A DNA stretch of 64,000 nt from Phlebotomus papatasi (lineage: Eukaryota; Arthropoda; Insecta; Diptera; Psychodidae). The DNA lies in the NCBI RefSeq assembly GCF_024763615.1, contig NC_077223.1, forward strand, positions 248,001 to 312,000. Direction: 5' to 3'. Numbering within the stretch: position 1 is the first letter of the stretch; each line of letters starts with the position of its first letter. The notes below the pieces were generated by a model. It did no database searches, was not told the DNA's origin, and saw nothing but the letters and a program-made list of their open reading frames with translations. Positions 50,574 through 62,525 of this stretch are shown here, in pieces. A program made the position numbers and the translations under genes.

Positions 50574-52140
50574 GAGACACTTTGGCGTTTAATAGATAGT
50601 ACAATTTTTTTGTATAAAGTCCTTTTAAGCGAATCTGCGATAAATTTCTGTTTTTTTTCTTTTACGGATTATTTTCTCAAAACCTATGTCTATTTACCAA
50701 TTCTCTTGTTTCATGTTAATATTTTTCCATTTCCATTTACAGTTGCTGTAAATCTCTAAATATTATATAAACACATTTTCTATTGTAAGCCAAAGTATGT
50801 TAAAACTAACGATAATAAAAGCTCAATTTTAAGACAATTCTTGAATTTAACTTTATAGCAGATCTCCACTTTAGATTTATAGACTTTTGTTATCGTCCAT
50901 CGAAGCTGAGGTATGCATCTGGACAAAAAATAAATAAATTGGAGGCACCATTTGCAATGCAGAATTTCACAGCTTAAGTTGCAATATCAAGAACTGTACT
51001 GAATGTTGGACAGACACTCGAGACTGTTAACTGTTGCGAAACTTCTTACAAAGCGATGCTAATGCTAATTTAGAATTTTATAGTATCCAGCTTTCGGATT
51101 CGACCCCCAACTCAAACATAAGCGTCCCTCACAATTTCCAATCCAAGTTAAATTGCGGAATATAGTCAATGCTCGTACATTAGGAACGACGCTATTCACA
51201 ACGACCTGGGTGTGAGAATGGTCAGAAATGAAATTGAGGAAGCTAGTCGCTGATACAAGGAGAGGATTGGGAGTCATCCTAATAGTCTCACCAGAAATCT
51301 GTTTAGCAAGACCACATATCTTCTTTTGAAAACGACCGATCCTGTCAACCTTAGAATGGGTATTTGTATCTAATTAAGTGATCTCATTTTATTAGTTATG
51401 TCTTCCAGGATTTGAAGCGTACGTTTAATCTGTACCCTTCGTTGTTCATTTCGTTCCTTTGAAATTACAAGGGGCCAACTCATTTTCAGCAATTATTCAG
51501 GAGATAGCATGAAAAATTCAACTTTGTGTAAATAATAATTATCTCAATTCAATCACATAACAAAAACAACTTATGTCTTTTCTATTTGTATGAGCATTAT
51601 AAACATAAAAACACACAAATTTTTACTTTTCAAACTATGTTTTTTAGGAGTTAGGTCCGTGTCTTAAATTTCTCTAGCCAAATCTCTTTGTTTCACAAAT
51701 AGTGAACGATATATCTATTTTATGCCCATTTACTTAAAACAAAATTGCTCAAGCAATCAGAGTAAAATTTTGAAGAAAAAATCTAAAAACAAAATTTAGT
51801 GACTCACATATCATAAGAAAATTTATAAAATTCTCTTTCTAAGTGCATTAAAATTTCAAAATCGCAAATATGTAAGTTAGCTCCTTGCAATTTCTAAATT
51901 TTTTGAACACACTCGAAATGTAATATTAATTAGTTTTGAATTTACTAATAAATTGTCAGATTATAAATAAAAGCCGAACAATCACTTTTGCACTTTCGTT
52001 CATAGTGTCTTCTTTAGAAGAGATGGCTTGTTATTAATGGCAAAAGGCTAGCAGCGCTGTTCTAAAACGTATTCAAATAATAGTTCTTGCATCATCTGAA
52101 CTTTGGACCAGCCAGAAATTTGATTATTATTAATCGTATC
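50574..52140. other. Region 3' of perlecan
   Basis: The first 250 bases are the perlecan 3' UTR, ending at AATAAA 50814-50819. The rest is non-coding and includes one copy of TIR family 5 (51460-51895). Confidence 0.6.
51460..51895 (+). mobile_element. TIR element family 5, copy A (GAAATTACAAGGGGCCAACTC ends)
   Basis: It begins tGAAATTACAAGGGGCCAAC and ends TTAGCTCCTTGCAATTTC. The first about 120 bases are repeated in inverse orientation at 57960-58052. No ORF. Confidence 0.75.
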
Positions 52141-52184
52141 GAGGTATTTATTACAAGGTAATCATTTTTACAATGCGTTATATC

Positions 52185-52444
52185 CCGTGTTGGAAGAATC
52201 TGCGAAGTCCATTGTAGACCGCCCAGGAGCGCCTTCCCGTAGTATGGTGAATGCTTCTTCCATGCTCCCGGAGTTGTTGGGCGAGGCGGTGCATTTTTAT
52301 TACGTTATATCACAGTGAAAATGTCTTTTTCTAAACATTCAGATCTTTGCACCGGGCGGGACTCGAACTCACAACAGTGAATCGAGCCAGGGAATCGATC
52401 CGCCCAAGAGTCAACAGTCTTGCCTATTGCGCCACTGATTCCCC
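52185..52444 (-). mobile_element. tRNA-derived SINE
   Basis: On the minus strand the head reads GGGGAATCAGTGGCGCAAT. It has a pol III A box (TGGCGCAATAGGC, plus 52426-52438) and a B box (GAGTTCGAGTCCC, plus about 52357-52369). The box spacing is about 65 bases and the cloverleaf has an oversized middle, so it is not a functional tRNA. A GC-rich body (GCACCGCCTCGCCCAACAAC) follows to about 52185. Both edges are near cgttatat, a possible duplication. Confidence 0.65.
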
Positions 52445-52467
52445 AGAGAAATTTGATGAATAATAAT

Positions 52468-53243
52468 ATAGTCATTTGAGGAGAGTTGGAACAGTGGGAG
52501 AGATGGACCACTTCGCCTCCTGCCTACACCCTATTCACGATCTGCACCTCATTTGGTCTATTTGTGCCCTTCAACATTCGAATGGAAACCCCCAAGTTAC
52601 AGCTTTCTACCCTTAAAATTGTACGAGAAAATTGAAATTGTATTTTTGTGATGTCTGAAAAATGGCCAAAAATTTTTATTTCGCTATAAGAATACGTGTA
52701 TTTGGTGATTGAGGAGAAATGGAACTTAATAGTTTTGGCAATACTTCCGGTATGAATTTTAGTCAATGTTCTTCAAAATCTTTTCAAGTAAATCTTAGAA
52801 ATTATTTTCCGTAAATTTCTGGTAAGACTGACTTGATACACTCACAGCAAAATTGCCATCGAAGTATATGAGTCACATATTCACAAAATAAATCATTTAT
52901 ACTTAAAAAAATACAATAAACTCCAATAAATTCACTGAAATAGTGTTCATGTCTAAAATCACTTCCCTCCTATTCTAAATTAATAAAATAAACTATAAAT
53001 ATTTGGTAAAGTTAGGGGTGTTCCATCTCACCCTCACTTTTTTTGAGTACCTCAAAATGCAACTTTTTTTTTATATCCTATTTTTCGAAGTAACTATTTT
53101 CATCTAGGCATTTCTAATATTGATATCTTAAATTTAGAGTCTTCAAATGATAAACCAGTGATATTCGTCTTTGTGTCGCATTCAAAACGTATCCGCAATA
53201 TTGAATATAAAAAAGGTGTTCCATCTCTCCTCGAATCACTATA
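52468..53243. mobile_element. TIR element with ATAGT..TTGAGGAGAGTTGGAAC ends
   Basis: The left end atagtcatttgaggagagt and the complement of the right end (near 53243) agree in about 22 of 26 positions. Related words (gaggagaaatgg) occur inside. No ORF. The SINE lies immediately to its left. Confidence 0.65.
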
Positions 53244-53651
53244 GTTGTTTGGAAAGTTAATATTAATAGAAGATATCCAAAGTAAGTACTTTATGATCGG
53301 ATTGAAGATTTCAGGAATAGCTATTTTGTCTTCATTTAATTCTTCTAGGACATTGCGGGTAACAACTTCAGAACCCGCTTGATCAAATTATGATGATGAA
53401 TGAGACGCTGGATCGTAAATTATGGGTGATTAAGTGCTTTCTAGAAGAACGAGTGCGTCTCATGAGGGAAACGTTTGAATTGAGATAACGTTGAAGAATT
53501 AGTGGAAGGTAGGGGGCACCTTTGAAATTGAGCTTTTTTCTCTCGAATTTTAAATAGTTCTGAGCCTGATCCTTATCGTTATACAATTCAGGTTTAAAAT
53601 TGGTTTGTGGAACTGATTTATATTATTATGAGAACTTCCAATTTAATTTAA

Positions 53652-53835
53652 CCCTTTAAGGACGATTGGGTCCTGGTAGAGAAAATATTTTTCCTGACTA
53701 CCTAAGTTATTTCTTTCTAACGTTTGTACGTAATCGCAAAGTAGAAGGTTGTGTAAGTAATGAATCTATAACATTTTTTGCAAACTTCCAACTATTTGCA
53801 ATATAGTAAATTTAAATATTTGGGGTGAGCCAAGA
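53652..53835 (+). mobile_element. Partial piggyBac-type MITE (CCCTTTAAGGACG end)
   Basis: It starts after TTAA (53648-53651) with CCCTTTAAGGACG and matches, in inverse order, the right half of the element at 21314-21786 (gactacctaagttatt, aatcgcaaagtagaaggtt, ttttttgcaaact). The other end is missing. Confidence 0.65.
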
Positions 53836-54013
53836 ACAATGTATTTGAAGTAAATTGAAGATATCATCTGTGAATGCATTTTAATCGAATAGAAAGAAGT
53901 GGCTGGCGGAGGATTAAAAAGACGAGAAAAGTTATCATCTCGCGTGTTCGAACGTTGTAAGAAAGCTGATAAAAGTCAGAAAGTTGAAAATATGAAAAAG
54001 GAAATTTTAAAAT

Positions 54014-54433
54014 TAGGGTGGGAGGAGGTGGACCTACTTTGAGCCGTGGGGCTACATTGATAGGGTCGGAGGAACGTCTGTTCGACAGGGAACCCCTATT
54101 GACACTTTTGTCAAAATGTTGAAAATTATTTAATGTATCTAGTAAAATATAAGTAATATAACGTTTTTTCTGTAATATACACTTTTACTATAAACAGAGA
54201 TGTTCAATTTTCATATCAAAAATGGTACAGAGTAGGGTGTCAATAGGTGCTGACACGAGTTCTTAAAGTGTCAATAGACGTTCTTTTCACCCTATACGAT
54301 ATTTTCGCCTATTTCTAAATGAAACTGCTCCTTACAAATATTTTATTTAGATCCACAATTGTTTTGTCTATCCAAAACACAATTTCCTTTAGAAATGTGA
54401 GAAAAACCCGTATAAAAACCCCACCTCCCTCTA
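54014..54433. mobile_element. Inverted-repeat MITE, family 4 copy B, with nested insertion
   Basis: The outer arms (taGGGTGGGAGGAGGTGGACC..gccgtggggctacattg and ..aaaaccccacctccctcta) match the element at 49182. Between about 54061 and 54290 a copy of dispersed repeat family 2 (agggtcggaggaacgtctg) interrupts it. Confidence 0.65.
54062..54290 (+). repeat. Dispersed repeat family 2, copy C, nested
   Basis: Starts agggtcggaggaa and contains ataagtaatataacg and aaaaatggtacagagtagggtgtcaat, as in the copies at 19650 and 20520. It interrupts the family 4 element, so it inserted later. Confidence 0.6.
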
Positions 54434-56464
54434 TTCACCTAGTTCGAGATTTTCTTTTTAATAATACCAAAAAAAAAATTAAGAATAATTAAGATAATTT
54501 TAGATTTGCTTTCTTCTGCAAAATAACAGAAAGACAAACTTACCGATAAAGGTAAAGAGTAAGCAAAATGATGAAACGGATAACGTTATTTTATTGCATT
54601 ATTATTCTTGTTTTAATTAATAACTAAAGTGAAATATAAATATTTTATGTCATTAATCATATCTTATACTTTTTTTGTTGGGCTTTCCACTTTTTTTGAA
54701 TTACTTTTTTTCTTGTATATACAGAGATAAGAAAAATTTAAAGGTTTTCCCCCTTTTCATTTTGTTTCTTCTTGTGTGCCTCACTTGCCATCTTCTGTTC
54801 CTCCATACCAATTTAGCTATGAATGTTTCATAGTTTTTTTTTTGTTTTGCGTACTCAGTATTTTTGCCTCTTCTTGGTTTTTATCAATAGTTTTTTTGAT
54901 GTGTGGATTTTTCAAAGTTGTAAATTTAATAATTTCTTTGCGTCTACGTTTTCACAATTATCTAATGGTTTAATTATTATTAGTGTTATATTTTCATGCG
55001 GAGAAAAAATTTGGTTATTGTTTTATCATTTGCTTTTTTCACTTCTAAATGATCATTTTTTAAACATTGTTATAAAAAAAAACCAAGAGAATCTGTTGAA
55101 GTAAATATCTTAAATTCAAAGAGCTTTTCTTAAATAATTTTTTTTTTCTATATAATATACTTTCGAAAATAGAAATTTTCTGTCACAATTTCTGTATATT
55201 AATATTAGAAAGCAATTTATTATGTGGAGGAAAAAATTTTGCTTCTGCATTCATTTAAAAACGGTAAATCTCATGCAGTTTAGTGCTTTAATATTAGTTG
55301 CATCCAACTGATTTCATGTGAATGTAAAAAATACTTCTTGAAGGAAATTCATTTGTCGATAAATTCTCAGTAATTTTTATCAGTGCGAATTATTGGATAA
55401 AAATCATCTTTCTAATTACATATTGAGTTGTTGTATATTTTTGTTCTTCATCTAAGAAATCAAGAGAAATTATGTTATATACCTTTTGAAAATAATTCTC
55501 ATTTTTTCTATACATTTAAATTTATATGTTCTTTTTCTGCGTATCTTTTTTTCAGTGATATTTCTTGTTTTCTGCTTCTTTTTCCCTTAGTTTCGCTATA
55601 TAAACTTTACGATTCTTTAAGAGATATAATATATTCAAAACGGAATCTTTTTTTTTACCAAATACTCTTTCTCACTCCCCCTCACTCATCTCAAAAATAT
55701 CATTATACTCTTATTTTTTTATAATATTTATACAATAAATTTTGACGATTTATCTCTATTGTTTTTTTTATCGTATCAGCAGCACAAGGACTATTTTTCT
55801 TTATCCCTTTTTTTAATGATTTTTCTTTTCTCCTAAACTCAGAAAATGAAGAAAATCAAGTTAATCGGAAAAGAATATTTAAAAGGTTTTATTACATAAA
55901 AGAAATCTATCGATATCAAATCAGGCTCACCAAATATATTTGATATTGTTTTCGAAAGATTTATTTTTAGTATATATAAAGAAAACTATTGCAGAATAAC
56001 GTGAAAAAAAATTAAATTATTTAGAAATGGAAAATTGTATTAAAAAATAAGCATTCAGAACACGTACAGCATTTTTTTTATAGGATGGAAACCTATGAGA
56101 TTTTTCGTGTTCCTTAGTGTCTCCTGAGAACCTTTCCTTAGGACTTACGGTTCATCATGTCAAATTTCATTAGGTATCTTGACATGAAAATTTTTATTTA
56201 CATTATAAGCTGCTGGTTGTCAGAAAAGAATTTGTAAATAAAGAGCAAAGAAAGATTTTACTGAAGCAAACCATATCGCTATATATCTCAATTTTCCCTT
56301 CAATTTACTGTTGCCAAATACGCTTCAAAACCACGAAAAGTATGTGGTCTGTGATTGTTTTCCTGGAAAAATTGTCCGTGGAAAAAATAGTCATTGAAGA
56401 TCATAAGGGTTTTTAAAAGGAATCGTTGTCAATTGAAATAAAATATTGAAAATTTTGATACTAC

Positions 56465-56530
56465 TAAACTATAATAACTATATAACTATAACTATATAAT
56501 AACTATATAATAACTATAACTATAGTAACT
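56465..56530. repeat. ACTATA(TA) tandem repeat
   Basis: Irregular repeats of aactataa / actatata units over about 65 bases. Confidence 0.8.
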
Positions 56531-57569
56531 TTGAAATATGAGTTTTCACGTTTTTTTTTAATAGAACTGCATTTTACCATGATATAATTTAGCTTCACAA
56601 ACCATGATGAAGCTCAAATACATTATAATAAGGCTCAGTTCCATTTAAAATTAGGGGTAGAAAAAAACATATTTCAAAGAAGCCCTTGTTCATAGATACC
56701 CCACTTTAGCTCTTTTTCGAAAAGAATATTTTTGTAAAAGAGGAAAAACTAGTCAATTACAGGAAATATTAAGAGATATATGTGAACTGAATGGTATTGA
56801 AACTGTAGATGTACAGTTAAGTAAGAAAATAATCAAATTTTGAAAGTTTATTTAAAATTTTGTATAAAACCACATTTCGGATGAATAATAGTCTCATGTT
56901 TATCAATGAACGCATCGTAGGCTACTCGAAGGTAAGCTCATTCGAGCTTACTGTCTAGCAGGTCTTCAGCTACACTCTGATATTTTTTAGTCATGAATAG
57001 CCAACAAAATGACCCTTTAGGATAAGTCGAGAGAATTTAATTCGATGATCGTGGAGGTCAACGTGCGCTCGAAATCAATAACAAAGCATTGTTTTTTAGC
57101 TAATGTTGTTAGGAGCGCGATTTCTATAACAGTGCCGAGGCTTGTTGGAACCTATACTATTTTTAACATTTTTTTTGTGTGCCTACGGTCTCAGATCTCC
57201 TTCCAAGACAATTTTCCGATATAGATATATAGTCCCAAAATCCCAGATGAAAGCGATAATTTGCCATCAAGGAAGTCCATACCATAAAATATTATGTTCC
57301 TTGACTTCCGATGGTCATTCAAATCTCCAAAATATCTTATGACGTTTCAAAAATTGTTCAATTGGATAATTTTGCTCAATTTTATAACTGGCCTCTAATC
57401 TTCTAATGACCAAGCAAAGCAACTCATTCACCTAATCGGGTGTAATTTTTTTAAACATCGATGAATCCTATCTTTTTTGGAATTTTTAAGGCTTCAGATA
57501 AGGGTCCTTTTAGGATATTCGTTCATGATTACTTGCAATATGTGCACATCAAAAACCATAACGCTCATT

Positions 57570-58052
57570 GGAAATTACAAGGGGCCAACTCACTTTTTGA
57601 CGATTTTGAAATTTTAATGTATTTTAAAAGAGAATTTAATAGATTTTCGGATGATATGTCATTAAATTTCGTTATTAGAAATTTTTTTCACTATTTTATT
57701 CTTTAATTGCTTGCACAATTTTGTTTGAAGTAAAGGGGCACAAAATAAAGATAGCGTTCAACGTTTTGTGAAACAACGGCTTAACTCAAGCAAGTTGATC
57801 CCTTGTCATTCTAATTTCAAGAAAATTTGCGAATCATTTAGAATGACAAGGAGCTAACTAATAAAAAACATATTTTGAAAGGGAAAAATATGTATGTTTC
57901 GATGTTTATATTAATGCTCATACACATAGAAAAGAAATAAATAATTCAGTCATTAAATTGAGACAATTATTTACACAAAGTTGAACCTTTCATGCTGTCT
58001 CCTGAAAAATGGCTGAAAATGAGTTGGCCCCTTGCAATTTCCAAGGAGAATC
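57570..58052 (-). mobile_element. TIR element family 5, copy B
   Basis: Ends are GGAAATTACAAGGGGCCAAC and GTTGGCCCCTTGCAATTTCC, which are inverted complements. The right part (57846-58052) is the inverse of the copy at 51460-51895, including gagacaattatttacacaaag and ctgtctcctgaaaaatgg. Confidence 0.75.
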
Positions 58053-58429
58053 TGTAGCTATGACGAGGATTTCGTTCAATTCACTTCTTGATTTTTTAAG
58101 AACGATAGTTGACAGTTATGTAATTTCTTTTGACATCCACAATAGCGTTTTATAATGCTGGCAGGATTCCTGTACCGAGCTATATTTCAAAATTCAAGAT
58201 TTAATCACATTCATGTTTTAATGGGCTTTAATGAAGAGCATTTGATCCTTCTCGGTCAAATATATAACAATCACGTCATCATGTTTGATAAAAAAAAATC
58301 ATAAAAATTTTTGTGGGCATGTAACCAATAAAATGAACTATGCAAAATATAAACTTTCTGTTGCGAGCTTTTTTAAAGTAGATTGATTTAAATTTACTTG
58401 CAGTTCAAATGACTCACCATGTGTACTTG

Positions 58430-58556
58430 ATTTTATTGTGTTCAGGCAGAGAAAGAAGCGACAGTCAGGGAGAGTTCCTGCCTCCATGAAGGATAAATCT
58501 GAGAATGCTTGCGCTATCAATGCTAGTGCTCGACCAATTGGGCTATGGGCGCCCAA
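58430..58556 (-). mobile_element. Possible second, degenerate tRNA-derived SINE
   Basis: On the minus strand GGGCGCCCATAGCCCAATTGG gives a good A box (TAGCCCAATTGG), but the B-box region (GGAACTCTCCC) is poor. It is not a working tRNA gene. Confidence 0.3.
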
Positions 58557-59642
58557 ATTAACTGCCTAGGGATATGGTTTTAACCCAGTAAAATCTATTC
58601 ATCTTCTAAAAACTATTTTTCTATCTACAACACAATACAACGTACCGTTATCGAGTCAATAAAATATCCGAATATTTGAGTTCATTCAACATCGAGACCT
58701 ATAAAACAATTTTACAATTTTTCATCTTAAGATATCTCAAGAAATTTCACATGATATACTTGAGGAGAAATACATTGAATGATATTGCGTAACTATCTTC
58801 CGGAAATATCCTCCGGAATCATTAAGTAACCCGGAATACCCTCCAGAAAGTCTAGAAGTAGTTCTCATCCTGCAATTCCTGTATAGCTCAAGAATATTTA
58901 AATATCGTTTCAATTTGTGTTTAGGTAAATTATGTTTTGGGTATTTCAATTAAGATGCAAAGTGTTTCCACATACAAAAAATTAAAATCTCTTTTAATAA
59001 TCTTTACGAAAAATGTCATTTTTCAACTTGTCTACTTAAGATAATAAACATTTTTTTCTTCATTCTCTGAGCAAATTTCATTTGATCTAGATTTCTTTTA
59101 TATAAATTTAATTACAACAGAAATTTTTGCTAATTTTTTCTGCAATCCTGCATAAGTAGATATATTCAGTTTTTCTCTCTACTAAAGTACTTTTTTACCA
59201 CATACTTTTTGTTTTCTCTTTTTTTACTTATTAATTTTGATGATAATGTGTTTGAGACTCCTACTTGTCCCTTGTTACATAAATTTTTGGTTTTTTCTTT
59301 TTAATATATTTTTCCTCATGTTACGCGCGTGATTAATTTTCCTTTTTTAAAGAGACAGTGATTTAATGACTTTAATATTTTTTTTTGTTTTAAATTTACA
59401 ACTTATTTTACGTGTTTGGTCACCTAATTTGTTTTTTTTTAGTTATTTTTTATTTATATTTCTTAAAGTGTTATTAAATCGATTTAAAAATCTTTTTTTT
59501 ATCATCATTCTATTAATCTACTTTATGGATATATTCTTTAGTTATTTAAAAAAAAAAATTTTTTTTTAATTTTCTTCAATTTCACATGCTTCGCACATTA
59601 ATCGAAGCATTTCTCATGGTTGACAAGTTTCAAGAAACGAAT

Positions 59643-59691
59643 GATATATATGTATATATATACATATATGCATATATATATATATACATAT
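59643..59691. repeat. TA/CATA microsatellite
   Basis: About 49 bases of alternating purine-pyrimidine, mostly TA with interspersed GTA/CA. Confidence 0.85.
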
Positions 59692-61992
59692 GAAACTAAT
59701 ATTAGAAACGAAATTGAGAAAAATCCCGAATATTTTTTCTCGATATTAATTTGTTCTTTAAATATTGATAATTTTCACCAGATTTTTTTTTCTTTTCCTA
59801 GTAATATTCCTTTTACCTAACACATTTATATTTTATTTCTCTTGATGTCTCTCACTTCCTATTTTTTTGCCTTGTTAAAGGGGTAATACAATTTCTGACA
59901 ATTTATTTTTGTGTTTTTTTTTTAATTTTTCCTTTGTTAAAATCATTTAAAAATTATATGACTTTGACCTTTTGTTTTCTTTTACAAAGAATTCATAATA
60001 TATTTACAATTCAAGAGACAAAAAACTCCTATATAATCATTCATTTTTTTCTGTAATAATATAATTAATATTAATTTACACAACAATTAGAATAACCCTA
60101 AAAATGGATAAAGAAACTTAAAATATATCATGTCACTGGTAATTTCTTTCTGTTAAAAATCTTTTTATCAACTTTCCAGCTGATAATTTTAAGGAGCTGT
60201 TTGACATAACATTCTTTTTTTTTCATAAGTCTATTATAAAGAGATTTAGAAATTTAGCTTAGCTAACTTTTTTCATTTTCCGATTTATTTCATTTACGAT
60301 TGGACGCTATTTTTTGTCGGTTGATGACTTTTGCTAATCAAAATGGGCGCTCCGTTAAATCGTGAATCTGTCTTTCGTACAGCAGATTGAAACAATTAAA
60401 ATGGTTAAGTTAAACAGCCCTGTATTTAAATTTAAATTGACCAGCAGGTAAAAAGGAAAACTCCTCAGTGGTGAAAAGGCTTTGCAAAGTAAAAGCTGTT
60501 TGCTGTTTGTATAAAAACAAATTTCCCGATGAACTAAAAATTAAGACAAAATAATTTCACTTCTCCACATTACTTTTTTTTAAGGAAATATGAAGAATAG
60601 TTTCTTTTCTTTAAAAAATATTTTTACATTTTCTATACAATTTCCCAGTGATATATGTTTTTTTTTACTTTCCATTTCTTTTCTTTAGATGTCTATCTTT
60701 TTCCTCGCTATATCTTGTTATCTAAAAATGGGAGGGTGGCTTTTTATATCCCTACAGTGTTATTTTGTTTTTCTTGTTTTTTTTTTTTTCTTTTTTTTTC
60801 TTTACTTTAGAGATTATTCATTTATTAAACAAATATACAAATAATTAGGTTCAATACGCCTTTAGTTTTTCTTTAAAGTGTAAAACGTTAGAACAGGAAT
60901 TACGCCAAGAAATTAAAAAAAAAGTGTTTCCTAAATAAAATTCCTCACGTTTTACACTGGATAAAATTAAAAAAAAAAATAGAAAACACCGGGTGGATAA
61001 AAAAGGATGAATTTTAGCCAACATGAAGTACTAAATGTAATATTTTGTTGTCCACATGATTTATATCGGACACTAACAGTCCTCCATAAATTTTTCCTTT
61101 TACTTATTTTGCTGTTAAATATTTATAATAGATTTTGTTCTTCTCAATTATCTGATCATCAATAAGGTATAATAGTTACAAGTATAACAACAAACTTACT
61201 ACAATTTTATTAGCACGCAGTGTTTTATCTTTTCTCTTATTCTGGAGCTTAGAATTCCGTGATTACTTCTCTTACACTTTCTCTTCATTCATCTATATTC
61301 ATTTCCTTTTTTATTCTTTTTTTTCTTTTTTTTTACGATAATATATATCATTACAATTTAATTAAATATTATATAATTTTTATATTTTTTTCTATATTTA
61401 TCTTCCATTTGAAGTCAATAAGAGACGATTTTCTATCTTGAAGCTGCTATTATTATGATTTTTTTCCATGTGGGTCCACTTTTCATTTGACTTTTTTAAT
61501 TTATCTTTTTCGGCCTTAATCCTTGTTGCAGTTCCTTTTTTTTCATATAAGAAAAATAACTTTTAATAATAGTATTCTTCATCTATCGTTATTAGTAAAT
61601 TATCTTTCGCACTTCGTTCACACACATCTCACATGTCTATTTTTTTTAACACCTAGCTCATTAAATTCTGAGTGTTTTTCATTTTATCATTTCAGCAGCT
61701 ACTTCGGGATGTATGGGAAGATCTCTCCCTTAGAAAAGAGTGGATTTTTTTTTGTTAAAAAATAAATAAAAGAATTATCCTCTCTTTCATCTACATGTCT
61801 CTTCGTTCCACTTTTTTTTACTAATTAGATTTCTCCTTCCTGTTCAAACAAAATTAATTTTTTTCACTAAAAATTATCTAGATCTTGAATTTAGAAAATA
61901 TAAAAAAAAGAAAAGAAACTTAGTCAAATTGCTTGGGAAGGAAAAATCTCGAGTTAGAAAAGGGCATTCTTTTCATCTTCTGGAGCTTACTA

Positions 61993-62261
61993 TTAACCCA
62001 GAGTCGTCGACGTGATATTGGCCAATCCCAATTGGCTGGATCCTCCACCATCACCAGTCACTGCCGTGGAAATATCTCCTCCAGTTGAGGATGTCACGTG
62101 CTGTGCTATCGATTGACTTTCTCCTTGCGTTAGTGAGGATCCACCAGCCACTTGACTTGATCCCGTTGCTACAGCCGCGTGATCATTCACAATGGGTACC
62201 TGAGCTTGTGGCTGGGCACTCTGCAACAGTTGGGCATTTAAGCTCGGTTGAATTGACAGTT
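61993..62261 (-). CDS. Last coding exon of an unidentified minus-strand gene
   Basis: An acceptor (TTCTTCACAG, exon start 62261) opens a frame of about 89 codons that stops at 61993-61995. The peptide is rich in Ser, Gly, Gln, Ala and Thr (LNAQLLQSAQPQAQVPIVND ... ending LANITSTTLG) with no fold that I recognise. Codon use and GC content are clearly higher than the surrounding AT-rich DNA, which supports coding. The exon starts in phase 1, so upstream exons must lie to the right. A small intron candidate follows, but none of the sequence up to 64000 gives a convincing second exon. Gln/Ser/Gly-rich tails are common in transcription and chromatin proteins; that is a guess only. Confidence 0.55.
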
Positions 62262-62525
62262 CTGTGAAGAAAAAAAAATATTTGTGCTTATCTATCTGTC
62301 TACTGAAAATTTTTCTTGGGCAAAATCTTTTTTTTTCTTTAGTAGTCTTATTTGCCTTCTAAATATCCTAATTAGCCTTCTAAATAAAGCCCACCACATG
62401 TCAAAGTATGCATAAAATAGTCATATTTTCAGCTTTTAAATTAACATTACACTTTTATTTACATTGAAAGCGTGTAGACGAAAATATTTCCCATTTGAAA
62501 AATTGATCTCAAATATTAATCAGAG

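Larger units (their letters stand above)
54660..61992. other. Long T-rich non-coding region, candidate 3' UTR of minus-strand gene
   Basis: The plus strand is strikingly T-rich over long stretches (54.7-56.0, 59.0-61.9 kb), so the minus strand is A-rich. ORFs here are low-complexity artefacts of poly-T. It lies directly downstream of the last coding exon of a minus-strand gene (61993). A multi-kilobase 3' UTR is possible but unproven. It includes an ACTATA-type tandem repeat (56465-56530), TIR family 5 copy B and a TA/CA microsatellite (59643-59691). Confidence 0.4.

Noticed and set aside
52330..52444. Functional tRNA gene on the minus strand
   Set aside because: A and B boxes are present but the box spacing and middle region are too long and the arms do not form a cloverleaf; a SINE fits better.
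54776..55724. Several ORFs of 65-98 codons rich in Phe, Leu, Ser and Ile
   Set aside because: They are by-products of poly-T stretches; the same pattern recurs at 59366 and 61259 without conserved features.
57142..57706. Two ORFs of 66 and 81 codons on the plus strand
   Set aside because: They have low-complexity AT-rich composition, no recognisable motif, and the second runs into TIR family 5 copy B.
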